Assembly: GCA_015680685.1 (NCBI GenBank)
Contig: MNCI01036184.1
Location: 45,646-70,413 of the forward strand
Length of the DNA: 24,768 nucleotides
From: Gnetum montanum
Lineage: Eukaryota; Streptophyta; Gnetopsida; Gnetales; Gnetaceae
Reading direction: 5' to 3'
This document shows, in pieces, positions 1 to 8,579 of this stretch. Numbering within the stretch: position 1 is the first letter of the stretch; each line of letters begins with the position of its first letter. The notes under the pieces are model-generated. The model searched no databases. It saw only the letters and a program-made list of their open reading frames with translations, and was not told the origin of the DNA. A program made the translations under genes and the position numbers.

Positions 1-895
1 ATGTTATTTTTTATTTTTAATAGTAATTTTACTTTTCCTAAAAAGCTCTATCCTTGTATGTACACTAAACTAACAACCCCTTTCCCTACCTTTCTATTCA
101 TTTAGCCATTGTATCTCTTAAATTTTTTTTCTTTCCTTTTTTTTTCCTTATTTTTTTTCTTACAACTAATTTCTTTTATTGTAATTGTTATTACCTACTA
201 CATCTCAACTAGCCATGCTATTTATTCTCTCTCTAACAATTGATGACAAATTAGCTTTATGACATATTTGATTGAGTGGGCAACACTTTCATTGATACTT
301 CAATCATATGATAAGCTTGCATATCAATTCTTTAAATATAATATCATCTTCAATCACATGATAAACTTGCATATCAATTCTTTAAATATAATATCATGTT
401 GCAATTATGTGTTAGCTTCGCTTAGTGAACGCAACTCACTATTCTAGTGGGCACTAAGTTATGCTGAGAGATGCTTCCACATGATAAGGTTACATATCAA
501 TTCTTTAAACTATGAGAGATGCTTCCACATGATAAGGTTACATATCAATTCTTTAAACTATAATATCATGTTAGAATGAGGTGTTAGCTTGGCTGAGTAA
601 ACCCAAATCTCATGTTGGATGTTAACATTAAGTTGTAGTTTTTAAAAAAATCTAATTTTGAAACTGATCAAAATAGATACATAAATTCTAGATTATGCGC
701 TGGTACACTAAATTAGAGGCCCGAACGATACATTTTCGTTGCCATTTGAAAACTTCATCTGATCTTTACCAGCAGTCATGTATTCCATTCATTGTTTGTC
801 CTTGTGCCATTTCAGAAGCATGAAAATTTGGATTTGGTTCTGTTTCCTCCTGCTAGATTTCATTCTGAATTATGGTGTGTACATGGTATGGGCAG
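1..895 (+). other. Intron or upstream flank of the GGT gene; no exon seen
   Basis: This AT-rich stretch has long T runs near 125-175 and a block of minirepeats at about 298-565. It ends in a splice acceptor (GGGCAG, AG at 894-895) directly before the first recognisable GGT exon. The N-terminal part of a plant GGT, roughly the first third including the signal or membrane anchor, is not found here. It must lie upstream of the window or be absent. A 62-codon open frame at 259-447 lies in the repeats and looks like chance. Confidence 0.6.
298..565. repeat. Degenerate 48-50 bp minisatellite in two blocks
   Basis: Two units at 298-347 and 348-397 have a 50-bp period. Two more, at about 463-510 and 511-560, have a 48-bp period. 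All four share a core of the form ACATGATAA..TT.CATATCAATTC followed by TTTAAA and mostly ATAATATCATG. The blocks are separated by a GTGTTAGCTT sequence that recurs, diverged, after the second block (about 581). The whole composite of about 150 bp therefore seems to have been duplicated. Confidence 0.8.
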
Positions 896-2769
896 GACAT
901 GTATGCCAGTAATCATGAGGCAAAATCAAAGGGTCCTCTTTCCATAGCTGTTCCAGGAGAACTTGCAGGTCTGTACAGTGCCTGGCTCAAATACGGGAAA
1001 CTGCCATGGAAAAGCCTTGTAACACCTGCAATTAGCTTGGCAAAGGGCTTCCACGTCGGACCTTACCTTGCGTACGAAATCAACTCCTCCAGGACTGATA
1101 TTTTGCAGGTCCAGGACTTCGTGGCGTGTATTCTTCCAATGGCAAGGTTCTGAAAAAAGGGGATATTTGCAGAAACCCGCAACTGGCTAAAACATTAACA
1201 GCCATTGCTCATTCTGGGCCTAAAGTTTTCTACAATGGCTCTATTGGATCCAACTTAGTCTCTGATATTCAGAAGGCCGGAGGAATCATAAAAATGAGTG
1301 ATCTACAAAATTATAAAGTCAGTGTAACGAAGCCTCTTTCAGCAGATATTATGGGGTACAAGATTCTGAGTATGCCACCTCCATCTTCAGGGGGTGCTGG
1401 TCTCATCCTTGTAAGTTAATTGCTTTCGTTGCTTGAAGTATAGTTTTGATTGTTATTCTTCCCAGTGCATTTTATAGGTTTTATGATGCTTGCTTTTGAT
1501 CTTGCTCTGAGTGCACCCCCTTTGTGATTTTTTTAATTTGCACAAGGTCCTGAACATCCTAGCCAGCTATAACAGGCCTTCAGCCGTGAAGGGAAATGTA
1601 GGTAAACATAGAACAATCGAAGCACTAAAACACATGTACGCAACAAGGATAGGCCTGGGCGATCCAAACTTCGTGAATGACACAGAGCTTTTGTCCAAAA
1701 TGCTTTCTCCAGTGATTGCTGCCGAGCTCAAGAAAAAAATAGTTGACAACGAAACTTTTGGCCCTGACTATTATGGTATCAAGAACTACACTAAGTAAGT
1801 TAGAGCAGGACATTTTAATTTGCCAGAAAATTTTCTTGCTCTTTTCTTATTTTTGATGTAGGTGGCATCAGGTTAAGGACCAGGGAACTTCCCATTTCTG
1901 CATCGTGGATAAGGATGGAAATGCTATATCTATGACGACTACGGTTAACGCATATTTTGGATCCAAGTTTCTTTCACCCAGCACAGGGATAATTCTCAAC
2001 AATGAAATGGATGATTTCTCTGTTCCATCAAATACAACTTCTCAGGATACTCCACCCCCGGCTCCTGCAAATTTCATTCAACCATTTAAACGGCCCATGT
2101 CTTCAATGACTCCCACAATTGTTCTCAAGGCAATTCGTATTCTCACCTTCAACGCCTTTCTTATTTCAAACTAGATATTGCGGAAGAAGATCTGTTATCG
2201 AATGATTGAGAGTTGCTTGCTTTAGAGTTTACCATTATTATGAAAATATTCTTGGCCTACGTTAAACTGGAATTCAAGGTTCGCAACAGTTATTGAAGAT
2301 AATGTATTTGTACTGGCAGGATGGACAATTAAAAGCTGTTCTTGGTGGAAGTGGAGGAAGCAATATACCTGCTGCGACAGTTGAAGTATTTCTTAACGTC
2401 CTGTGGAAGAATATGATCCCTTATCTATCTGTCAGAGNTGGGTTCACTGAATGATTGCAGTGGATACCAAACGTCGTTGACTACGACAACTGGACGAGTG
2501 TTCTTGGAGATGAATTTAAGGTGTCACCGAAGCTATTGGCGGATTTAAAAAGGCGAGGTCATAAGCTGCAGGGTATTAGTATTGGTGCCATAACACAGCT
2601 GATCGTGTACGAATCTTTCGTTGTGGGAGAGAGCGGCATATTGATCGCAGTCAGTGATCAACGGAAAGCTGGGCAGCCATCTGGATACGATGGAGAAAGT
2701 TGGGATTCATCCTTGTCCAAATTTAATATGCCAAAAGGACACATTAAATTAGCCTTCGAGGACGTTTGA
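896..2769 (+). pseudogene. GGT: Gamma-glutamyltranspeptidase, C-terminal exons, disrupted
   Basis: GGT hydrolyses or transfers the gamma-glutamyl group of glutathione and its conjugates; plant forms act in the apoplast or vacuole. Exons read as 896-1410, 1547-1794, 1862-2129 and 2320-2769. Seen in sequence: the MPPPSSGGAG motif near 1372-1400; the autocatalytic nucleophile Thr (1887-1889) in QGTSHF, which starts the small subunit; the substrate-binding LNNEMDDFS; the KRPMSSMTP loop; and the glycine pair in GGSGGSN. Introns 1 and 2 are GT-AG and keep phase. Intron 3 (2130-2319) has a GC donor. Two lesions break the frame: one base is missing at about 1109, where a conserved Asp codon is expected, and an in-frame TGA lies at 2452-2454, close to the unresolved base 2438. 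The C-terminus runs about 25 residues beyond the usual end. It is either a pseudogene or a gene with sequencing errors. The family call is secure; loss of function is not. Confidence 0.85.
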
Positions 2770-2823
2770 TGCTCAGGGTTGCTTCGCATTATATGGCCTA
2801 GTTATGTTGTTTGAACTCGTAAA

Positions 2824-2939
2824 TGGTATTGAATTCGTAAATGGTATTGGATCTTGAGCGATCCAATTAGTAAATAAAGGCTGGTATTGAATTCGTAAAT
2901 GGTATTGGATCTTGAGCGATCCAATTAGTAAATAAAGGC
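2824..2939 (+). repeat. 58-bp tandem duplication in the GGT 3' UTR
   Basis: Units 2824-2881 and 2882-2939 are essentially identical. Each carries a small inverted repeat (GGATCTTGAGCGATCC) followed by AATAAA. The duplication starts 55 bp after the GGT stop codon and ends 2 bases before the Copia target site. Confidence 0.9.
2873..2936 (+). terminator. Duplicated poly(A) signal AATAAA of the GGT gene
   Basis: AATAAA occurs at 2873-2878 and 2931-2936, one in each 58-bp unit and 104-167 bp after the stop codon. That is a usual distance for a plant 3' UTR. A cleavage site 10-30 bases after the second signal would now fall inside the Copia 5' LTR. Confidence 0.5.
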
Positions 2940-2940
2940 G

Positions 2941-2945
2941 GTTTT
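2941..2945. repeat. Left target-site duplication GTTTT of the Copia element
   Basis: GTTTT lies directly before the LTR's TG. The identical GTTTT follows the 3' LTR's terminal CA at 9930-9934. Five bases is the normal Copia duplication length. Confidence 0.9.
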
Positions 2946-3022
2946 TGTAACAATTGTGGAAACATGCCTCCTACATTGTGACAATTGCGGAAACATGCCT
3001 CCTACATAAACATGGAAAGTCC

Positions 3023-3028
3023 TATAAA
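3023..3028 (+). promoter_or_regulatory. Candidate TATA box in the Copia 5' LTR
   Basis: TATAAA lies 78 bp into the LTR and 129 bp before ATG 3152. The 3' LTR has CTAAAAACG at the same place, so only the 5' copy keeps a TATA-like match. The call rests on motif and position only. Confidence 0.4.
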
Positions 3029-3151
3029 CGATTCAACTTTCTAATGTAACAATGTGATAGCTTTGGAAATTTCTATTCATTGTTATCCGTAATGGTCTCA
3101 TATTTTTCTAAAAACTGGTTCTAGTGCTTTACGGTTTCTTGATGGGAGAAC

Positions 3152-3263
3152 ATGGCACCAGGAATCAATTGCACAGTCGTTTACAGTCTGCATACACCAT
3201 CACCGCAGGGCGCCAGTGTGAAAGAAGATCCAGAACATTCATCAATGACATCAATGGCTAGAG
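3152..3263 (+). CDS. Putative LTR-encoded first exon of the Copia gag
   Basis: ATG at 3152 opens 37 codons plus one base, ending at a donor-like GAG/GTCAGT (GT at 3264-3265). The 3' LTR has the same arrangement (9664-9799), also ending in phase 1. The 24-bp LTR indel inside it is exactly eight codons, so both copies stay open. The acceptor TTTGTTTTGCAG ends at 5107, two bases before gag ATG 5110. An exon ending in phase 1 joined there reads in frame into gag. Cautions: the frame is short, another frame from ATG 3142 is also open to 3261, and there is no transcript evidence. An alternative donor (CTG/GTGAGG) is at 3482. Confidence 0.4.
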
Positions 3264-3395
3264 GTCAGTTCGATCTGTTTTTCAAATTGATTTTTGCATT
3301 TTTGTTTCATGCACATTTGTAGATTAAGAGATCTATTTTTTACATGCTTCTGCTTGTGCAATCCGATTTTTGATGCACAGAATATTTCTAACATT

Positions 3396-3407
3396 TGGTA
3401 TCGGAGC
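3396..3407 (+). other. Primer-binding site of the Copia element
   Basis: TGGTATCGGAGC lies two bases after the 5' LTR. It matches the usual plant Copia primer site, complementary to the 3' end of initiator Met-tRNA (TGGTATCAGAGC), at 11 of 12 positions. Confidence 0.85.
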
Positions 3408-4289
3408 TCTAGATCTCTGCCTTGATGCTTAGTTTTGGTTTTATTTTTTTTGGGTGTTTGTATCGAACGAGCGTGGCTCTGGTGAGGGGTTTCTTGTTTT
3501 TGTTTGGTTTCTCTGCCTCGCTGTATCTCTGGACAATGAAGATGACGATGATGTCTTCTGCGGAAGAAAAATGACGTGTGTGGGTTTGAGGTGCTTCATC
3601 TGTTTCTATGGTTTCTTTGGGTATTGCAGTTTCTGTTTCAAGGAGGGTTCTGTTGATTTTAGGAAAGTTCTTTCTCCATTCTCACATATGTGAGCAGCGT
3701 TTGATATGGAATAGGATCTCATTTGTTTCGCTTCTTTGCAGAAACATGCGGCTTTTAACACATGTTTCGGTACATGTACCTGTTAAAAACTGTGCAGGGT
3801 TTTTTTTTCTTTTCTTAGAATTCCTTTCATCGTTTGCGAAATCCATTTATCGTATTGTTCCTTCTTGCAAAGTAAGGATCGCGGATTCGTTTTTTTTTAA
3901 GGATCGCGGGTTCGTTTCTTTTAGTTCGAGGTTGAACTTAGAGAAGACATATTTCATATTATTCCAGTTTTGTTGACTGAATTTGATGTGTTCTGGATCA
4001 TTTTGAATCCTGTCCTAGCGATTATCTCTTGTGCTCGTGGATTTTGGATCGAACTCCGATATTGATTATTAAACGTTTAAAATTATGTGGAATGCGAACT
4101 ATTTGATTTCGTATGTAGATTCCTTTCCTGTCGCATTGGATCACCATGGATCCGAGTATCCGACTTTGGTCGTGTACGGCTGAATTCGTACAAATAATGT
4201 TATTGTGAAGGGGCTTGATGCTCCGTTTCTGTAATTTTTGGTCTAGGCATGGAAAGATCGATCTATCTTTTGGTTTCACTATTTTGCAC

Positions 4290-4371
4290 CACGGATTGTC
4301 TGTTGATTGAGCTTCATATCCGTGTTTAACCACGGATTGTCTGTTGATTGAGCTTCATATCCGTGTTTAAC
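4290..4371 (+). repeat. Perfect 41-bp tandem repeat in the Copia leader
   Basis: Units at 4290-4330 and 4331-4371 both begin CACGGATTGTCTGTTGATTG and are identical throughout, so the duplication is recent. Confidence 0.9.
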
Positions 4372-4582
4372 CGTTTGAAAGTATGAGAAGTTGCTTCGGG
4401 TCTATTTCTGATTCTCACGTACCATAAAGATGTATAATGCTTGCTTAGAATTTAATTGCATTTTGTCAATATTGATTTTGATGCATAATGTAATCGTATG
4501 CCTCATTTAATAGTCATAGAGTGGTCACAGCATCTTTGATTATACAAAATTATAAATTAAGAGTTTTGGATCACATAAGTAA

Positions 4583-5065
4583 TTGTGATTAATCACATGT
4601 AATATAATAGACTTTATCCCACAGGAATTTCTATTATATTTAATGTGGTCAATCAGGATGAAGGCATATAATTCAATAGTTTCCTCATAATGTTATAAGG
4701 ATCTGTTTGAATTAAAATTTAGCCCACAGGCAATTTTATGTCATTTGATTCATATTTTGCATGTTTTACATTGGTAACTGTGCCCTAAGGTATTTCATCA
4801 CATATATAGTGTTGTGATTAATCATCTGTCATGTGATTGATTCTGTCCCACATGAATTTCCATTATATTTACAGTGATTAATCAAGGTGAAGTATTGAAT
4901 TATTTTTCTTAATTTGCCCACAGGGATTAAGAAAAGGAATATAGGTTAATAACTTCATCATAAGGATATATGAGTCTGTTTGAATTAAAATTTAGCCCAC
5001 AGACAATTTTATGTCATGTGATTCATATTTTTGCATGTTTACATTGGTACACATGTCCTCCAGTT
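4583..5065 (+). repeat. Diverged direct duplication in the Copia leader
   Basis: The block from about 4583 to 4790 is repeated at about 4812-5065. The landmark TTGTGATTAATCA is offset by 229 bp and TCTGTTTGAATTAAAA by 273 bp, so the second copy holds about 44 extra bases. Both copies carry short CCCACAG-type elements, which resemble weak splice acceptors. Confidence 0.75.
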
Positions 5066-5109
5066 TATAGCCTCAAATTTAGTGACATAAGCATGTTTGT
5101 TTTGCAGCT

Positions 5110-5321
5110 ATGCAACCTGTAAATTACTCTGACTTTAAATGTGACATTCCTGAATTGATGGGTGATAATTACAAGGTGTGGAAGGAGAGAATTCTCCTTC
5201 ATTTAGGATGGATGGACATTGATTATGCTATCCGTAAGGATGAACCACTTGCGGTTAATGCAACCAGCCAGATGATATTGGTCTTTATGATAAATGGGAG
5301 TGATCTAATCATCTTTGCGTA
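5110..5321 (+). pseudogene. Copia gag, N-terminal part, broken
   Basis: Gag forms the particle that packages the element's RNA. ATG 5110 follows the acceptor at 5107. The first 50 codons read as the usual Copia gag start, with a NYKVWKERI stretch near residues 19-27. At about 5265-5268 one base is missing. In the corrected frame there is a TGA at 5301-5303 where Arg is expected, and that frame then runs into the long open frame at 5322. These are two independent lesions within 40 bp. Confidence 0.8.
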
Positions 5322-8300
5322 ATGTTCATAAAAACCAAGATCTCGGCTGGTATACGTGGATCATTGGAACAGTATAACAATGTGCGCGCTTTGTTAAAAG
5401 CTATTGATGAACAATTTGAAACATCAGACAAAGCGTTGGCCAGCACCTTGATAATGAAGTTCTCATCCATGAAGCTCACTGGAATTGGTGGTGTGCGTGA
5501 GCACATCATGCACATGAGGGACATAGCGGCTCAACTAAAAACACTTGAGGTTGAGATGTCTGAATCTTTCCTTGTGCACTACATCCTAAACACGCTCCCA
5601 CCGCAGTATGGACCCTTTAAGATTTCTTACAACACACATAAGGACAAATGGTCAATTAATGAATTGATGACCATGTGTGTGCAAGAAGAGGGTAGACTTG
5701 CCATGGAAGCAAAGGAAAGTGTGCATCTGGCCATGCAAGGAAAGAATACAAAACAAGTCAACACTAAAGGGAAGGGAAAAATCCCTCCACAAGCTGATAT
5801 CAAGAAGGAATCTAGATGCTTTTTCTGTAAAAAGAAAGGGCACATAAAGAAAGATTGCCTTAAACATCAGAGATGGCTTGAAAAGAAAGGTACTCAATCC
5901 TCATTTGTTTGTTTTGAATCTAATATGGTTGATGTTAGTCATAACACATGGTGGATTGACTCCGGTTCTACAATCCATGTTACTAATTCCTTGCAGGGAT
6001 TAGCAAACCTAAGGAAGCCAGTAGGAAGTGAGTCATGCATCTATTCGGGCAACAAGATGCGCTCACATGTGGAAGCGATTGGCACATGCAAATTAGTTTT
6101 AAGTAGTGGTTTTGTTTTGGATTTGGAAAGGACATTTTACATTCCTTGTTTTTCAAGGAATTTAATTTCTGTATCAAGGCTTGTATCATTGGGATTTTCC
6201 TTTAACTTTTCAGATACTATGTTCAGTGTATCTTATAGATCTGAAATAGTTGGAAATGGTACATTAACAGATGGTCTTTTTCAACTTAATTTACAAAACG
6301 ACACTTCTTACACTTCTATGCATGTTCATGCTGGCATTAAGCGATGTGTTATGAATGAGGAATCCTCTATGTTATGGCATCGTAGATTAGGCCATATCTC
6401 CATTGAGAGAATCAAGCGCTTGGTAACTGATGGAGTACTTAGTACTCTTGATTTTACTGACTTTGACACTTGTGTAAACTGCATAAAGGGAAAGCAGACC
6501 AATGTGTCAAAGAAAGGTGCCAAGAGGAGTTCTGCCATATTAGAAATCATACATACGGATATTTGTAGTCCAGATATGGATGCATATGATCAACGGTATT
6601 TCATTACCTTTATTGATGACTACTCACGATACATGTATCTCTACTTGCTTCATCACAAAAATGAAGCTTTAGATGCCTTTAAGGTATTTAAGGCTGAAGT
6701 AGAGAAACAATGCGGTAAGCAAATAAAGATAGTGAGGTCTGATAGAGGTGGTGAATACTATGGTAGATACACTGATGATGGACAAGCACCTGGTCCCTTT
6801 GCTAAGTTTCTTCAAGAGCATGGGATTGTTGCCCAATACACTATGCCTGGTTCTCCGGACCAAAATGGTGTGGCAGAAAGAAGAAACCGAACATTATTGG
6901 ACATGGTGCGGAGTATGCTTAGCAGCTCCAAGCTTCCTAAGTCTTTGTGGAATGAAGCCCTTAAGACGGCAGTGTATATATTAAACCGAGTTCCAACCAA
7001 GGCTGTCTCTAAGACACCATTTGAATTGTGGAAAGGTTGGAAACCGAGTTTGCGACATATACGCATTTGGGGATGCCCGTCTGAGGTAAGAGTCTATAAT
7101 CCACAAGAGAAGAAGCTAGACCCTAGGACCATAAGTGGGTATTTCGTTGGATATGCCGAACGGTCTAAGGGATACAGATTTTATTGTCCATCACATACTA
7201 CTAGGTTTGTGGAATCAAGGAATGCTAAATTTCTTGAGAATGACTTGATTAGTGGGAGTCATCATTCCTGGAACGAAATTCCAGCGACTGATCATGCGGA
7301 TGCTCAACCCTCTACTTCAAGTACTCGATTGATTGTTGTACACAACACGCCTACAGTACAAATACGTGATGTACATCCACCAGTCGTTGAAGTTCCACAA
7401 ACTGCTGGTCAAGACATAGTAGATCCAGCTGAACAACAGATACCAGTTCCTGTTGAACAGCCCGTTGATCATCTTGCCCCTCAGGAGCCTGATGAACCAA
7501 CATTAAGACGATCTACTAGAATAAAGCGATCAGCGATTCCTAGTGACTATATAGTGTATCTACAGGAATCTGACTACAACATAGGAGCCGAAAATGATCC
7601 TGACACGTTTTCACAAGCCATGAGTTGTAAGGAATCCGACTTATGGTATGATGCCATGAAAGATGAGATGAACTCTATGTCCACTAATGGAGTCTGGGAT
7701 CTTGTCAAGTTGCCCAATGGTGTTAAAGCCATAGGATCCAAATGGGTCTTCAAGACTAAAAGAGACTCCTTGGGCAACATTGAAAGATATAAGGCTAGAC
7801 TTGTTGCCAAAGGGTTCACTCAGCAGGAGGGAATAGATTACATGGAGACCTTTTCTCCTGTATCTAAGAAGGACTCCCTTCGTGTGATCATGGCATTGGT
7901 AGCTCACTTTGATTTTGAACTACATCAAATGGATGTGAAAACAACATTCCTTAATGGTGATCTAGAGGAAGAGGTTTATATGAAACAACCTGAAGGATTC
8001 TCCTCTAATGATGGTGAGCAATTGGTATGCAAGCTTAAGAAGTCTATATATGGCTTGAAACAGGCCTCCCGTCAGTGGTATTTGAAATTCCATGATGTCA
8101 TCACTTCATTTGGCTTTGAAGAAAACATCATGGATCAATGCATATACCAGAAGGTCAGTGGGAGTAAAATCTGTTTTCTTGTCCTCTATGTGGATGATAT
8201 CCTTCTTGCAACCAATGATCATGGATTTTTATATGCGGTGAAACAATTTCTCTCTAAGAATTTTGACATGAAGGATATGGGTGAGGCATCTTATGTCCTT

Positions 8301-8579
8301 GGCATTAAGATCCATAGGGATAGATCTAGATATATTCTGGGTCTATCGCAGGAAACCTATATTAATAAAGTTCTAGAGAGGTTTCGGATGAAAGATTGTT
8401 CACCAAGTATTGCACCCATTGTAAAGGGTGACAGGTTCAATTTGAACCAGTGCCCTATGAATGATTTAGAGAAAAGTCACATGAGCAACATTCCATATGC
8501 TTCAGCTGTTGGAAGCCTTATGTATGCTCAGGTCTGCACACGACCTGACATTGCATTTGCTGTGGGGGTGTTGGGCTGA
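5322..8579 (+). CDS. Copia polyprotein: Gag, protease, integrase, reverse transcriptase
   Basis: This is an intact stretch of 1,085 codons. The first ATG is only where the frame opens; the true start is further upstream in gag. Domains in order: Gag core (residues 1-150); CCHC zinc knuckle C166, C169, H174, C179; protease with D213 in a WIDSGST motif; integrase zinc site H353, H358, C384, C387; integrase catalytic D413, D474 and E519 (in NGVAER); Copia RT with YVDD at 956-959 and the KKSIYGLKQ stretch before it. All key residues are present. The usual DVKTAF of RT reads DVKTTF. The frame ends at TGA 8577-8579, near the end of RT. This is a normal single-frame Copia gag-pol without its ends. 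Confidence 0.93.
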   Translation: MFIKTKISAGIRGSLEQYNNVRALLKAIDEQFETSDKALASTLIMKFSSMKLTGIGGVREHIMHMRDIAAQLKTLEVEMSESFLVHYILNTLPPQYGPFKISYNTHKDKWSINELMTMCVQEEGRLAMEAKESVHLAMQGKNTKQVNTKGKGKIPPQADIKKESRCFFCKKKGHIKKDCLKHQRWLEKKGTQSSFVCFESNMVDVSHNTWWIDSGSTIHVTNSLQGLANLRKPVGSESCIYSGNKMRSHVEAIGTCKLVLSSGFVLDLERTFYIPCFSRNLISVSRLVSLGFSFNFSDTMFSVSYRSEIVGNGTLTDGLFQLNLQNDTSYTSMHVHAGIKRCVMNEESSMLWHRRLGHISIERIKRLVTDGVLSTLDFTDFDTCVNCIKGKQTNVSKKGAKRSSAILEIIHTDICSPDMDAYDQRYFITFIDDYSRYMYLYLLHHKNEALDAFKVFKAEVEKQCGKQIKIVRSDRGGEYYGRYTDDGQAPGPFAKFLQEHGIVAQYTMPGSPDQNGVAERRNRTLLDMVRSMLSSSKLPKSLWNEALKTAVYILNRVPTKAVSKTPFELWKGWKPSLRHIRIWGCPSEVRVYNPQEKKLDPRTISGYFVGYAERSKGYRFYCPSHTTRFVESRNAKFLENDLISGSHHSWNEIPATDHADAQPSTSSTRLIVVHNTPTVQIRDVHPPVVEVPQTAGQDIVDPAEQQIPVPVEQPVDHLAPQEPDEPTLRRSTRIKRSAIPSDYIVYLQESDYNIGAENDPDTFSQAMSCKESDLWYDAMKDEMNSMSTNGVWDLVKLPNGVKAIGSKWVFKTKRDSLGNIERYKARLVAKGFTQQEGIDYMETFSPVSKKDSLRVIMALVAHFDFELHQMDVKTTFLNGDLEEEVYMKQPEGFSSNDGEQLVCKLKKSIYGLKQASRQWYLKFHDVITSFGFEENIMDQCIYQKVSGSKICFLVLYVDDILLATNDHGFLYAVKQFLSKNFDMKDMGEASYVLGIKIHRDRSRYILGLSQETYINKVLERFRMKDCSPSIAPIVKGDRFNLNQCPMNDLEKSHMSNIPYASAVGSLMYAQVCTRPDIAFAVGVLG

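Larger units (their letters stand above)
2946..3393 (+). repeat. 5' LTR of the Copia element (448 bp)
   Basis: It starts TGTAACAATT and ends TAACA. It contains two copies of a unit of about 31 bp (ACAATTG.GGAAACATGCC and on) near its start, and a candidate TATA box (CTATAAACG, 3023-3028). Compared with the 3' LTR it lacks 24 bp after 3174-3178 and about 7 bp near 3111-3118. It also contains an open frame from ATG 3152 to a splice-donor-like GAG/GTCAGT at 3261-3269. Confidence 0.93.
3264..5107 (+). other. Long non-coding Copia leader, probably an intron
   Basis: This T-rich stretch runs from a donor-like site in the LTR to a strong acceptor (TTTGTTTTGCAG) two bases before the gag ATG. It includes the primer-binding site. 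A leader of more than 1.7 kb between LTR and gag is long for Copia. Open frames at 3454-3693, 3608-3976 and 4022-4333 (minus) show no recognisable domain. It also holds a perfect 41-bp tandem repeat and a diverged duplication of about 250 bp. Confidence 0.45.

Noticed and set aside
259-447. 62-codon open frame
   Set aside because: It is built from the 50-bp minirepeats and has no domain; chance.
2398-2460. Short intron that would remove the GGT stop at 2452
   Set aside because: Usable donors leave introns of about 63-76 bp and would delete or misphase conserved residues. The uninterrupted length fits the family better.
3454-3976. Open frames in the Copia leader (3454-3693, 3608-3976)
   Set aside because: They overlap, are T-rich and without domains, and lie in the probable intron.
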